Shown here: positions 53,314-64,000 of the stretch, one piece after another
Layout: each line of letters starts with the position of its first letter
Numbering within the stretch: the stretch's first letter is position 1
Assembly: GCF_002368295.1 (NCBI RefSeq)
Contig: NZ_AP018248.1
Location: forward strand, 5,209,798 to 5,273,797
Length of the DNA: 64,000 bases
Source of the DNA: Tolypothrix tenuis PCC 7101
GTDB taxonomy: Bacteria > Cyanobacteriota > Cyanobacteriia > Cyanobacteriales > Nostocaceae
Direction: 5' to 3'
The notes under the pieces: generated by a model
Database searches by the model: none
Seen by the model: the letters and a program-made list of their open reading frames with translations, nothing else
What the model was told of the DNA's origin: nothing
Position numbers and translations under genes: made by a program

Positions 53314-54102
53314 ATGATGCCCTACTTAGCCAAAATTTTACTCTACCCGATTAAGTCTTTTGATGGTGTGGAAGTAGAGAAAGCTAGAGTTCTCTCTAGC
53401 GGTACTCTAGAATTTGACCGTGAATTTGCCATCTTTGACGAGCGCGGCAATTTCGTTAATGGCAAACGCCATGCCAAAATTCATTCTTTGCGAGCTAAAT
53501 TTGCCCTCTCAAATAGAACTCTATCTCTGCAAATACCTGGAAGTAACTCAGAACAAGTATTTCATCTCGACGGAGACAAACAGGCGCTAACAGCAACTTT
53601 AAGTGATTTTTTCGGTTTCACTGTGAAATTACAGCAAAATTCTGTTCAAGGATTCCCCGATGATACAGAGCGTCTTGGGCCAACAGTGATTAGTACCGCA
53701 ACCTTAACAGAAGTGGCTTCCTGGTTTCCGGGTGTAACTGTAGAACAAATGCGCCGCCGGATGCGCGCCAATTTAGAAATTGGTGGTGTACCTGCTTTTT
53801 GGGAAGACCAATTATTTAGTTCACAAAGCGATCAAACAGTCTCTTTTCGGATAGGAAACGTTAACTTTATTGGAGTTCAGCCTTGCCAACGCTGTGTAGT
53901 ACCAACACGCAATCCTGACTCTGGATTAGCTGATGCTCAGTTTCAAAAAACATTTGTAACACAGCGACAAGCAACCTTACCCAATTGGGTAGCTATATCT
54001 CGCTTTAATCATTTTTATAAATTGAGTGTCAATACTATTGCTTCTATTTCACCATTTGAAGCAATGTTACAAATTGGTAATGAAGTTGCAATCATAGGTT
54101 AA
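53314..54102 (+). CDS. MOSC-domain protein (YcbX-like)
   Basis: This 262-residue protein, started at ATG 53314 (MMPYLAKILLYPIKSFDG) rather than an in-frame codon at 53203, has an N-terminal MOSC beta-barrel (YPIKSFDGVEVEKARV, REFAIFDERGNFVNGKRHAKI). A MOSC domain follows, with GVQPCQRCVVPTRNPDSG holding the Cys of the molybdenum-cofactor site. Related proteins are Moco-dependent reductases or sulfur carriers (YcbX, mARC). The cognate redox partner is unknown. It follows ctaB by 131 bp and may be a separate unit. Confidence 0.85.
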   Translation: MMPYLAKILLYPIKSFDGVEVEKARVLSSGTLEFDREFAIFDERGNFVNGKRHAKIHSLRAKFALSNRTLSLQIPGSNSEQVFHLDGDKQALTATLSDFFGFTVKLQQNSVQGFPDDTERLGPTVISTATLTEVASWFPGVTVEQMRRRMRANLEIGGVPAFWEDQLFSSQSDQTVSFRIGNVNFIGVQPCQRCVVPTRNPDSGLADAQFQKTFVTQRQATLPNWVAISRFNHFYKLSVNTIASISPFEAMLQIGNEVAIIG

Positions 54103-54660
54103 AAAATTAATTTTTCTTAAATAAGAAAATCAAAAAGTAAAAATCTCCTAAATTTCTTTACTTTTGAATCGAAAATTTATCTAGTAATTTTCACGGTTTT
54201 GTAATTGAATATGTATGATTGTTTGCCTAAAACCAAGATTTAAAGACTGAGTACTTCACGGGTAAACAAGACAGACTTTTATTTGGGTTATTGTGTCTAT
54301 TGTGACAATCATGATTTAGCCCCATACTGTAGTCTATTGGTTAAATTTAAACCAATATATATGCTCATCTGCATGACTATAAGTATATTTTGTAGTTCAC
54401 CAGAGAAAAAATGCTAATGTATTGCCGCTGAAAAGCCACCAAATTCAAGTGTAATAACCACACAGAAAAATTTAATTGGGGAGGAACCGCATCGGGCAAA
54501 ACTATAGTATTAAAAACACTGGTACTAACCTCTTTTATACAAACTTAGGTTAAGTGCATAATAACTTTTCCTAAAAAGAGTAGTACTAATGCTTATATTC
54601 CTTGTAATTTATATGGCAAGAAGACCCATAGGTTAACAATGGGGATCAAATTACACCACA
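54103..54660. other. Intergenic region, no feature recognised
   Basis: 558 bp of AT-rich DNA ahead of the histidine kinase. It probably holds that gene's promoter but no clear site. Confidence 0.4.
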
Positions 54661-57600
54661 ATGTTATCTAAACTTCATCACGTCAAATCTCTCAACCGCT
54701 TATTTGAACAGGCCTATATTAATACGATGCCTTTCAAATCTATTTTAATTGTGCCTTTAGTGTTGCAATTTTGTGGATCGGTGGGACTGATAGGCTATCT
54801 GTGGTTGCAAAATAGACAAGAAGCGGTAAAAGATCTGGCAATTCAGTTAGAAAAGGAAATCTGCGATCGCATTGAACACCACCTCGACCAAAACTTAATC
54901 ACTCCCCAGCAAATTAACCACGTTAACTGGGATTTGATGCAGGTAGGTTTGCTCAAGCATACTAATGTGGAAGCAACCGAAAATTACCTAGGGAAACAGA
55001 TGCGATTTTTTCATATTCAGTACAACAAATTTGCCAATCCCAAAGGTGAATTTCTCGGTATTCAACAACTACATAACGGTAGACTCTTGATTAAGGAGGT
55101 TTCTCAAAAAAAGGGTATTGGTAAACTGTATGTTTACGCCACAGATAGCCAAAAAAATCATACTCATCTTCAAGAAGTCAAAAATTACGATCCTCGTCTA
55201 GAAAATTGGTATATAAATGCAGTTAATCTGGGGAAGCCATATTGGAGTCAAATTTCACTATGGGAGAATAAACCAGAAGTTTTATCTATCTCTTCGAGTT
55301 CACCACTTTACGATCGCACTAACAAGCTAGTAGGAGTGGTGGGTATAGATTTAATCTTGTCACACATGAGAAATTTTTTAGGTAACTTAAATGTTGGTAA
55401 AGGAGGAAGAATCTTTATTTTGGAGCGTTCTGGGCTAATAGTATCTGACTCCAAAAATCAACCACCATACACTATTATTCAAGGTCAAGCAAAACGTTTA
55501 TCGGCAGTAGATAGTCAAGATGACTTGATCAAATTGACAACAGAATATTTACTCAAACGTTTTGGCAGCCTAGGATTCATTGTTGGTAAACAACAGATTC
55601 GCTTTTCCAGCACACAAGGAAGTTATTTTGTACAGGTAAAAAATTGGCGGGACGATATTGGCTTGGATTGGTTGATTGTCGTAGTAGTTTCCGAAGCTGA
55701 CGTTATTCAACAAATTAATGCTAACAACAACACTACTCTTTTATTATCTATAGCCGCATTTTTAGCAGTTACCCAATTAGGTATTTTAACTACTCGTTGG
55801 CTGCTCAAGCAAATTCTGCGATTAAATCAATCAACCCAAAAAATTACTTCCAGCCTCTGGAAACCAACAGGAGAAATTTCTCCAGTCCAAAAACTCGGGA
55901 TACTGACTTACCCATTTAATTATATGGAAAAGCACCTGCAAAGGTCGATTACTACCTGGCAAGCAAAGCAGATATTTTTAAATAAAAGCTTAGGAAACAG
56001 TCAGATTCAACCTCGTAAATTATTAGCAGTTACACCAGTAGAAATAGCTAATCATGCTCATATGAATTACATTAGTCAACAAATGCTGGCTGAAGGAATG
56101 GTAGCTGAATTTTCTGCTGAACAATTATTAGAAATTTATCGGATTTATCTTGCCCAAACCAAGCAGCAAAACCGCAGTGGTGATGGTAAGCGGCTGGTTG
56201 TCAGAGAACGCCTGTCTGGTTTAAGAGCATTACCAGGGGAAAGTATCAACTTAGATAATTTAGAACTTCCCCATTCGCAACAGATGATTGCGTCAGAGGC
56301 TTTGAGAATGCCCATCATGGAAGAATCAGAGCAGATTGATTTAGCGATCGCCACTGCTACGGATATTACCCAAGGGAAACAAGCCGACAAATTATTAGCA
56401 GAATACAACCGCCTGTTAGAATCACAAGTCAAAAAACGTACCCAAGAGCTGCTCAAAGTCATCCACAAGCTGCAAACTACCCAAAAACAACTGATTCAAT
56501 CCCAAAAAATTGCCGCTAGAGGCAGAATAGCAGCTGAACGGGCAAACCGTGCCAAAAGCCAATTTCTGGCTAATATGAGTCATGAACTACGTACCCCACT
56601 GAACGCTATCCTCGGCTTTGCCCAAGTCATGAGCCATGACAGTTCTTTATCGGCTGAACATCAAGAAAATTTAGCCATTATCAATCGTGCTGGTGAGCAT
56701 CTCCTCAATTTAATTAACGACATTTTGGAGATGTCGAAAATCGAAGCTGGCAAAACGACCTTGAATGTCAATAGTTTTGACTTTATTCGGTTTTTAGGCA
56801 ACTTGGAAGAAATGTTGCGCTTCCGCGCTGCTGCCAAGGATTTACTGCTGGTATTTGAATATGCGCCTAATATTCCCCAATATCTGCAAACCGATGAAAG
56901 CAAACTGCGGCAGGTCTTGCTCAATCTCTTAGGTAATGCTATCAAGTTTACTCATCAAGGTACTGTAACACTGCGCGTCAGGCTGGAGTCTGGAGATTGG
57001 GGAATAGAAAACGAGCATCAATCTTGCCAATCGTTAATCTTTGAAATTCAAGATACTGGCCCTGGGATTGCACCACAAGAAATTGATTTATTATTTGAAG
57101 CCTTTGGGCAAACCGAAACTGGCAGAAACTCCCAACAGGGAACAGGACTAGGCTTGGCAATTAGCCGCAAATATGTGCAACTCATGGATGGCGATATTAC
57201 TGTGACTAGTACCCTAGGCGTGGGTAGTAAATTTACCTTTGATATTCAAATTCACCCCGCCTCAGCCAGCGAAGTGAAACAGCAACATTGTCAAGACCAA
57301 ATCGTTGGTTTAGCACCAGGTCAACCAGAATACCGCATTTTAGTAGTTGACGACGCTAGAGATAATCGGCTGGTGTTGGTGAAATTACTTACATCCATAG
57401 GATTTGTCGTAAAGGAGGCGACAAACGGACAAGAAGCGATCGCCCAATGGATGGAATGGCAACCACATCTGATTTTTATGGATATGCGGATGCCTGTTAT
57501 GGATGGTTATGAAGCCACAAGAGAGATCAAAGCTAAAGAAAAGAGTTATCTAGATAGGCCCTTGCAACTAGCTTGTCAATGCTCCACAATGCCCCTCAGC

Positions 57601-58032
57601 ACCAATAGCAATACTATTATTATTGCTTTAACTGCTAGTGCCTTTGAGGAAGAACGACAGAACATCCTCTCAACAGGTTGTGATGATTTTATTCGCAAAC
57701 CATTTACGAAAGAAGTCTTACTCAAAAAAGTCAGCGAACATCTAGGTGTAGAATATATCAGTCAAATAGATAGCTTACAAACAGCAGTTATCAATCCAAC
57801 GACAGAAATATTTTCCACAGAAGCTGAACTTATGTGGCATTTATCACAGATGTCACCGCAGTGGTTAGCTAATATACGTCATGCTGCAGCTAGCTGTAGC
57901 GATGACATGATTTTACAGTTGCTTGAGCAAATCCCCCCAGAAAAAAGCCCCTGTTTTCAACTGCTGCGGGATTTAGCTAACAACTACCAGTTTGAAAAAA
58001 TTATGGAATTACTTACAACAAACGCAGAATGA
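54661..58032 (+). CDS. Hybrid sensor histidine kinase with Cache sensor and REC domain
   Basis: This 1123-residue protein has N-terminal membrane segment about 24-46, an extracytoplasmic Cache-type sensor (WYINAVNLGKPYWSQISLW, GVVGIDLILSHM), a second membrane segment about 358-378, and a degenerate linker/coiled-coil region. A HisKA domain follows with phospho-accepting H641 (MSHELRTPLNAILGFA), then a HATPase domain (DTGPGIAPQE, GTGLGLAISRK) and a REC domain with D941 (IFMDMRMPVMDGYEATR). No Hpt domain is seen. Its stop overlaps the next start (ATGA), so signal probably passes to the REC-GGDEF-EAL protein encoded immediately downstream. Confidence 0.92.
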   Translation: MLSKLHHVKSLNRLFEQAYINTMPFKSILIVPLVLQFCGSVGLIGYLWLQNRQEAVKDLAIQLEKEICDRIEHHLDQNLITPQQINHVNWDLMQVGLLKHTNVEATENYLGKQMRFFHIQYNKFANPKGEFLGIQQLHNGRLLIKEVSQKKGIGKLYVYATDSQKNHTHLQEVKNYDPRLENWYINAVNLGKPYWSQISLWENKPEVLSISSSSPLYDRTNKLVGVVGIDLILSHMRNFLGNLNVGKGGRIFILERSGLIVSDSKNQPPYTIIQGQAKRLSAVDSQDDLIKLTTEYLLKRFGSLGFIVGKQQIRFSSTQGSYFVQVKNWRDDIGLDWLIVVVVSEADVIQQINANNNTTLLLSIAAFLAVTQLGILTTRWLLKQILRLNQSTQKITSSLWKPTGEISPVQKLGILTYPFNYMEKHLQRSITTWQAKQIFLNKSLGNSQIQPRKLLAVTPVEIANHAHMNYISQQMLAEGMVAEFSAEQLLEIYRIYLAQTKQQNRSGDGKRLVVRERLSGLRALPGESINLDNLELPHSQQMIASEALRMPIMEESEQIDLAIATATDITQGKQADKLLAEYNRLLESQVKKRTQELLKVIHKLQTTQKQLIQSQKIAARGRIAAERANRAKSQFLANMSHELRTPLNAILGFAQVMSHDSSLSAEHQENLAIINRAGEHLLNLINDILEMSKIEAGKTTLNVNSFDFIRFLGNLEEMLRFRAAAKDLLLVFEYAPNIPQYLQTDESKLRQVLLNLLGNAIKFTHQGTVTLRVRLESGDWGIENEHQSCQSLIFEIQDTGPGIAPQEIDLLFEAFGQTETGRNSQQGTGLGLAISRKYVQLMDGDITVTSTLGVGSKFTFDIQIHPASASEVKQQHCQDQIVGLAPGQPEYRILVVDDARDNRLVLVKLLTSIGFVVKEATNGQEAIAQWMEWQPHLIFMDMRMPVMDGYEATREIKAKEKSYLDRPLQLACQCSTMPLSTNSNTIIIALTASAFEEERQNILSTGCDDFIRKPFTKEVLLKKVSEHLGVEYISQIDSLQTAVINPTTEIFSTEAELMWHLSQMSPQWLANIRHAAASCSDDMILQLLEQIPPEKSPCFQLLRDLANNYQFEKIMELLTTNAE

Positions 58033-59864
58033 ACTACGAGCGGTTAGAACCTGACAAAAAAGATATCCTGCTCATTGATGATATGGCAGATAATCTGCGA
58101 GTTTTATCCTCGCTCCTTACTAGAGAAGGATATAACGTCCGTAAAGCTTTGAACTGGCAAATGGCTTTGACTGCTTGCCAAACAGTCTTACCAGACTTAA
58201 TATTACTGGACATTATGATGCCAGAAGTTGATGGCTACGAAGTCTGTCAACGTTTGAAAGCCTGGGATATGACTGCAAATATTCCGGTAATTTTTATTAG
58301 TGCATTAGATGATGTTTTCGATAAAATCAAAGCCTTTCAGGTAGGAGGTGTAGATTACATCACTAAACCTTTTGAATTGCAAGAAGTATTAGTTCGCGTA
58401 CAAAATCAACTGGCACTCAGAGCCGCACAATTAGAAGTAATCAAGCTCAACATTGAACTTGAAGAAAGAGTCAAACAACGTACTTGGGAGCTAGAGAACG
58501 CATTGCACAAGCTCCAAGACGAAGTTGCTTCGCGCCAACAATTACAAAGTAAACTGCTAGATTTAGCATTGCACGATTCTCTGACTGGTTTAGCTAACCG
58601 AGTTTTATTTATTAGGCGCGTAGAAAAAGCTTTAAACAGAGCCAAACAAAACTCTGATTATCAATTTGCCCTACTTTATTTAGACTGCGATCGCTTTAAA
58701 GTTGTCAATGATTCTTTAGGGCATTTAGTAGGAGATGAATTACTCTTAGCCATTGCTCACCGCCTCAAAATATCGCTAAGAGAAAATGATACTCTAGCCA
58801 GATTGGGTGGTGATGAATTTGGCATTTTGCTAGAAGATCCCACAAATATGAATATGGTACTGGAAGTTGCGGAAAATATTCTACAGCAGCTATCACTCCC
58901 ATTTAAACTGACTAGATATGAAGTATTTATGAATGCCAGTATTGGCATTGCTTGGGGCAATAAAGAATACGATATTCCCGAATATTTGCTCCGCGATGCT
59001 GATACAGCCATGTATCGGGCCAAGGCTTTAGGGAGAGCCAGATATCACGTTTTTGACCCGATCATGTATCAAGAAGCTATCCAGCTTTTAGAGCTAGAAA
59101 ATGATTTACGCAGAGCTGTAGCTAGACAAGAATTTATTGTTTACTATCAACCCATAGTTTCGCTCTATACAGGTAAAATAGCTGGTTTTGAAGCCCTAGT
59201 CCGGTGGAAACATCCCCTTCGGGGACTAATTCCACCTTCTGATTTTATTCCGGTAGCAGAAGAAACAGGTTTGATTAGTGATATCAACACTTGGGTATTG
59301 CAATCAGCTTGCCAACAATTACATTTGTGGGAAAATCACCCAGAAATTACCCAACCCATTACTATGAGTGTCAATTTAAGTGCGCGGATGTTTTCACAAC
59401 CCAACTTAATTGCTCAAATTGATGAAATTCTTTATGAAACCAAAGTCAATCCCGAGAACTTAGAACTAGAAATTACAGAAAGCGTAATTATGGAGAATAT
59501 TCATGCTGTGAAAACTATTCTCCAGCAATTACAAGAGCGTCGCATTAAATTAGTGATGGATGATTTTGGTACAGGTTATTCTTCTTTAAGTTATCTGCAT
59601 AGCTTCCCACTGAGTGCGCTAAAAATTGACAAGTCATTTGTCAAACGTATGCAGGAAAATCAAGAAGACATGGGTTTAGTGCCGGCTATGATTGGGATTG
59701 CAGACTCAATGGGCATGAGAACGATCGCAGAAGGTGTAGAAACTAGAGAACAGTTAGACCAATTGAGAAGCTTAAACTGCGAATTTGCTCAAGGATTTCT
59801 GTTTTCTCAACCAATAGAACAGCAATCAGTCATCCATTTACTTACTAAAGCACCTCAATGGTAA
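58029..59864 (+). CDS. REC-GGDEF-EAL cyclic-di-GMP response regulator
   Basis: This 611-residue protein has an N-terminal receiver with the phospho-acceptor Asp in LLDIMMPEVDGYE (about residue 60). A canonical GGDEF (LARLGGDEFGIL, about 260-264) and a complete EAL domain (GFEALVRWKHP, LELEITESVIMEN, MDDFGTGYSSL, AEGVE) follow. Both catalytic sites look intact, so it may make and break c-di-GMP. It is translationally coupled to the hybrid kinase upstream and is its likely partner. Adhesion or motility control is inferred from c-di-GMP biology in general. Confidence 0.93.
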   Translation: MNYERLEPDKKDILLIDDMADNLRVLSSLLTREGYNVRKALNWQMALTACQTVLPDLILLDIMMPEVDGYEVCQRLKAWDMTANIPVIFISALDDVFDKIKAFQVGGVDYITKPFELQEVLVRVQNQLALRAAQLEVIKLNIELEERVKQRTWELENALHKLQDEVASRQQLQSKLLDLALHDSLTGLANRVLFIRRVEKALNRAKQNSDYQFALLYLDCDRFKVVNDSLGHLVGDELLLAIAHRLKISLRENDTLARLGGDEFGILLEDPTNMNMVLEVAENILQQLSLPFKLTRYEVFMNASIGIAWGNKEYDIPEYLLRDADTAMYRAKALGRARYHVFDPIMYQEAIQLLELENDLRRAVARQEFIVYYQPIVSLYTGKIAGFEALVRWKHPLRGLIPPSDFIPVAEETGLISDINTWVLQSACQQLHLWENHPEITQPITMSVNLSARMFSQPNLIAQIDEILYETKVNPENLELEITESVIMENIHAVKTILQQLQERRIKLVMDDFGTGYSSLSYLHSFPLSALKIDKSFVKRMQENQEDMGLVPAMIGIADSMGMRTIAEGVETREQLDQLRSLNCEFAQGFLFSQPIEQQSVIHLLTKAPQW

Positions 59865-60042
59865 TTGCATCCGTCAGTATATCTAACTAAAGTACCTACA
59901 CTTGCACTAGTGGTAAGTGTAGGCTGCTTTGACATCTAAACAATCAATTATCCCAACTTTTAGAATTAACAGGACTCTTCCTCACCCCTGCTCCCTGCCC
60001 CCTGCCTAAATGCGTTAGGATACTTTTTGAGTTGTTAATCCC

Positions 60043-60390
60043 TTACCGCCCGTTTCCTCTGATGATGGGGTTTTCTACAGATTCCCGATATTGTTGTACT
60101 GCATCTGTATACCCAATAGGTAAAACAGTTTCAACGTTTTCATGGGGACGAGGAATAATTACCCAAGATTCCAAAGTTCCACCATAAACATTTTCCGCTG
60201 CTTCCACACCAGCCGCCATCGCGGTTTTTACTTCAGAAACATCGCCACGAATATTGACTGTAAAACGAGCGCTACCTACTCTGATATAACCAACAAGGGT
60301 AACTCGACCGGCTTTTACCATCGCATCGGCTGCGGCTAAAACAGCAGGAAAACCCTTAGTTTCTAATGCTCCAACTGCCTGTAGTGACAT
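60043..60390 (-). CDS. ccmK4: Carboxysome shell protein CcmK4-type
   Basis: A BMC-domain hexamer-forming shell protein of the beta-carboxysome. The start is the ATG at 60390 (MSLQAVGALETKGFPAVLAA), 8 nt after AGGAG; an earlier in-frame TTG at 60396 is less likely. The 115 residues have one BMC domain with RVGSARFTVNIRGDVSEVK and a 20-residue C-terminal tail (YRESVENPIIRGNGR) typical of CcmK4. It follows ccmK3 by 86 bp on the same strand, as is usual for this satellite pair away from the main ccm operon. Confidence 0.9.
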   Translation of the reverse strand: MSLQAVGALETKGFPAVLAAADAMVKAGRVTLVGYIRVGSARFTVNIRGDVSEVKTAMAAGVEAAENVYGGTLESWVIIPRPHENVETVLPIGYTDAVQQYRESVENPIIRGNGR

Positions 60391-60476
60391 TAACAATCTC
60401 CTGTATGAATTAACTTATGTGGCGCTACAAGTTACATTGTACGAAGCTTAACCACAAATTTTTATGATGAACTTGT

Positions 60477-60788
60477 TTAGAAGATACGGAAAGGTTCAGA
60501 TTCTTCAGTAAAGTGGATAGGAAGGATGGTTTCCACATTTTCTGGAGGATTGGGAACTATGTAATGGGTGATAACTGTACCAGCCTTTACTTGTTCTCCA
60601 GCAGCAATTCCTGCTTCCACTGCTGTTCTAACTTCAGCAACGTGTCCCCGAACTGCAACCAACAAGCGAGCGCTTTCCGCTTGCCCATAATACACTAATG
60701 TGACTGCCGCAGATTTAACCATTGCATCTGCAGCCGCCAAGACCGAAGGAAAACCTAAAGTTTCAATTACGCCAACCGCCATCGGCAT
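60477..60788 (-). CDS. ccmK3: Carboxysome shell protein CcmK3-type
   Basis: A 103-residue single BMC-domain protein (MPMAVGVIETLGFPSVLAAADAM) with a pore region YGQAESARLLVAVRGHV that lacks the usual KIGS, as in CcmK3 proteins. These cannot form normal homohexamers and mix with CcmK4. AGGAG precedes the ATG. It is upstream of ccmK4 in one unit. The K3/K4 labels rest on pairing, order and pore sequence. Confidence 0.88.
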   Translation of the reverse strand: MPMAVGVIETLGFPSVLAAADAMVKSAAVTLVYYGQAESARLLVAVRGHVAEVRTAVEAGIAAGEQVKAGTVITHYIVPNPPENVETILPIHFTEESEPFRIF

Positions 60789-60897
60789 GGCTACACTCTC
60801 CTGAGTTAAGCATAAGTGATATCAATTGTACGAGGCTTTAGTCCCAATTTTGACATTTACCTCAACTTTCTTGGATACTTGGGACATTGGGTATGGG

Positions 60898-61320
60898 GTA
60901 ATTGGTAAAATGTTGTCCGTAGGCGATCGCATTCAACAAAATATTTTCGTTACCTGTGGCTCTATCAAGGGACAATAACCCTAAAATTGCTCCAGCAGAT
61001 CTGGCAATCACATCCAATTTTTTATTCCCAGCAATCAGTTCTGGTGTAATCCAACTAACTAATTCTTAAGCATGTTGTATAGTGTGTCATCACCCAGAAA
61101 TTGACTAATTTTCACTAACGCATAGATCATTGAACTCCAGTCAGTTGCAGCACCGATTCCTACGAAGCGAGCCATTCTTTGCCGAGATTCCAAATTCAAG
61201 CTTTGAATTTGCTGGCGCAAGGGTTGTAAACTTCTTAATGCAAACTCACATGAGCGTGAATCGCCAGTTACTTGAGCAAGTACTGCCACGAACAGCGCAA
61301 CTCCAATTATTTGTCGTGAT
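60898..61320 (-). pseudogene. Remnant of a LanM-type lanthipeptide synthetase C-terminus
   Basis: The minus strand encodes GVALFVAVLAQVTGDS, FVGIGAATDWSSMIYALVKI and then, after a frameshift near 61,065, VSWITPELIAGNKKLDVIA and AGAILGLLSLDRATGNENI. This is the order of the LanC-like cyclase domain of LanM enzymes. No upstream dehydratase domain, active-site metal ligands or precursor peptide are present. A longest intact piece of 76 codons spans 61059-61289. It is a decayed fragment. Confidence 0.65.
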
Positions 61321-61676
61321 TTGATCTAGCTGTAAACTGCAATGGCTACAACAGTACCAACAGCCTGATTAATTTTGCAGACTTTACTCCCACGTCTAAA
61401 TAAAATAGCAGCAGCCTATTCCATTTATATATGGGTTAGGTAATCTTGTCATTTTGACAAAGATACTCCTCTGATCGTGGGAGTGGTCAAGAAAACTTTA
61501 ATGGTAAGCAGTCACACAACAAAGGTTCAAGGACGAGCCAAGGGGGCAAGATACCGAAATTGCTCACAATTTTTAGTGATTCCTATGCAACATCGAGAAA
61601 TAATATAGCCGAAAACCCTTAATGGAGAGGGGATAGAAGGGCGACAAAAGAATTTGAAACTTTTTTCCAAAAAAAG
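61321..61676. other. Region upstream of the rRNA operon
   Basis: 356 bp without a convincing gene between the LanM remnant and the rrn promoter. Confidence 0.4.
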
Positions 61677-61705
61677 TTGACAAACCAAAGGAGGCTCGAT
61701 ATATT
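61677..61705 (+). promoter_or_regulatory. rRNA operon promoter
   Basis: TTGACA (61677-61682) and TATATT (61700-61705) with 17-bp spacing, followed by a ~170-nt leader before 16S. Confidence 0.75.
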
Positions 61706-61875
61706 AGATAAGTGCCTGAGAGCGGAGCGCGAAAAGCGGCGCTGGTAGGGACACCGAACCTTGAAAATCATATAGTTTGAAAGCCAGTATATAACATATA
61801 CCCTGCGTCAGTAAAGAGAATTACCAGACTGAGGTATAAATCAGTCGAATAAGAGCTAAACGAACTTTATCTACA

Positions 61876-63363
<1,488 letters not shown>

Positions 63364-63484
63364 TAGGGAGACCTACCCAACTTTGAAATCGAAAGCAAAC
63401 AGTGAATAGAGACAAAGATGGTCTACTCTAGGTCGGTCGCAGGAATAGTTAAGGCTTTCAAACTATAGAAAGGTTCTCAATTAT

Positions 63485-63558
<74 letters not shown>

Positions 63559-63639
63559 CCTGAAGATAATTAGTAATTACTAATTCGTAGTTCGTAATTA
63601 ATTACGAATTATGCAATATGAATTACGAATTATTTTGAT

Positions 63640-63712
63640 GGGGGTTTAGCTCAGTTGGTAGAGCGCCTGCTTTGCAAGCAGGATGTCAGCGGTTCGAGTC
63701 CGCTAACCTCCA
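63640..63712 (+). tRNA. tRNA-Ala(UGC)
   Basis: 73-nt cloverleaf GGGGGTTTAGCTCAG...CTAACCTCCA with anticodon TGC. The 81-bp gap from tRNA-Ile has repeated AATTACGAATT palindromes. Confidence 0.96.
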
Positions 63713-63951
63713 CATTATCTCTGTAGTGAAAGTAAAAAAAGCAATAAAATTGTTTTTGAGACGAAAGCAGAGAATGTGGTAAGACGAAAGATTGTGGATA
63801 AAATCAGCAATTGACTCTTTGTTTAAATAGTCAAACTGCTGGAATAATTCCAGCCAGAACCTTGAAAACTGCATAGTAACGCGATAGAAAGCAGGCAGAC
63901 ACAGGCACGAATAGTGTTGGTGAATGCAAGTTGGAAAACCAATGGAATAGT

Positions 63952-64000
63952 GGTCAAGCTAATAAGGGCTGATGGTGGATACCTAGGCACACAGAGGCGA
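63952..64000 (+). rRNA. rrl: 23S ribosomal RNA, 5' end
   Basis: GGTCAAGCTAATAAGGGCTG begins the large-subunit rRNA, cut by the window end after 49 nt. Confidence 0.9.

Overview
The window comes from a filamentous, probably heterocyst-forming cyanobacterium (Nostocales). The evidence is the density of HIP1 octamers (GCGATCGC), runs of tandem heptamers between genes, a ccmK3/ccmK4-type carboxysome shell pair, a cyanobacterial LexA box, a cyanobacterial 16S rRNA gene, and a transposon closely resembling (from memory) the Scytonema hofmannii type V-K CRISPR-associated transposon. Species cannot be named from the window alone.

Region 1 (1-16.6 kb, chromosome): a DNA phosphorothioation (Dnd) island with dndC, dndB, a second DGQHR-domain protein, a dnd-associated small protein, dndD with a coupled 57-residue ORF, and a helicase-type phosphorothioation restriction protein. 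It is interrupted by a Uma2-type nuclease gene and an SLH/DUF3370 surface protein gene. lexA (with two LexA boxes), argF and tRNA-Thr(UGU) follow.

Region 2 (16,654-43,038): a 26.4 kb type V-K CRISPR-associated Tn7-like transposon (CAST) inserted 63 bp downstream of a GGTT PAM within tRNA-Thr. Its left end carries a delocalised homing crRNA unit whose 19-nt guide exactly matches the tRNA 3' end. Next come an eight-repeat CRISPR array, the tracrRNA region, cas12k and a divergent MerR-type regulator (cvkR). The right end is intact, but tnsB, tnsC and the 5' part of tniQ are missing, so the element cannot move by itself. The cargo is mostly defence: a DUF262-HNH protein, a type I restriction system with a beheaded hsdM, a CHAT/NB-ARC protein with a small EACC1-like partner, a VapBC-like toxin-antitoxin pair, and a three-gene TPR-CHAT protease / small protein / two-TM membrane protein operon. 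A RAYT gene with matching REP palindromes sits between hsdM and hsdS. Just outside the right end is a decayed second left end, pointing to an earlier CAST at the same tRNA.

Region 3 (43-61 kb, chromosome): a phosphate-type binding protein, a Ser/Thr kinase, the cytochrome c oxidase genes ctaCDE with divergent ctaA-ctaB (heme A supply), a MOSC protein, a coupled hybrid histidine kinase and REC-GGDEF-EAL pair, two ccmK shell genes, and a LanM (lanthipeptide synthetase) remnant.

Region 4 (61.7-64 kb): the start of an rRNA operon, with promoter, 16S, tRNA-Ile(GAU), tRNA-Ala(UGC) and the first ~49 nt of 23S.
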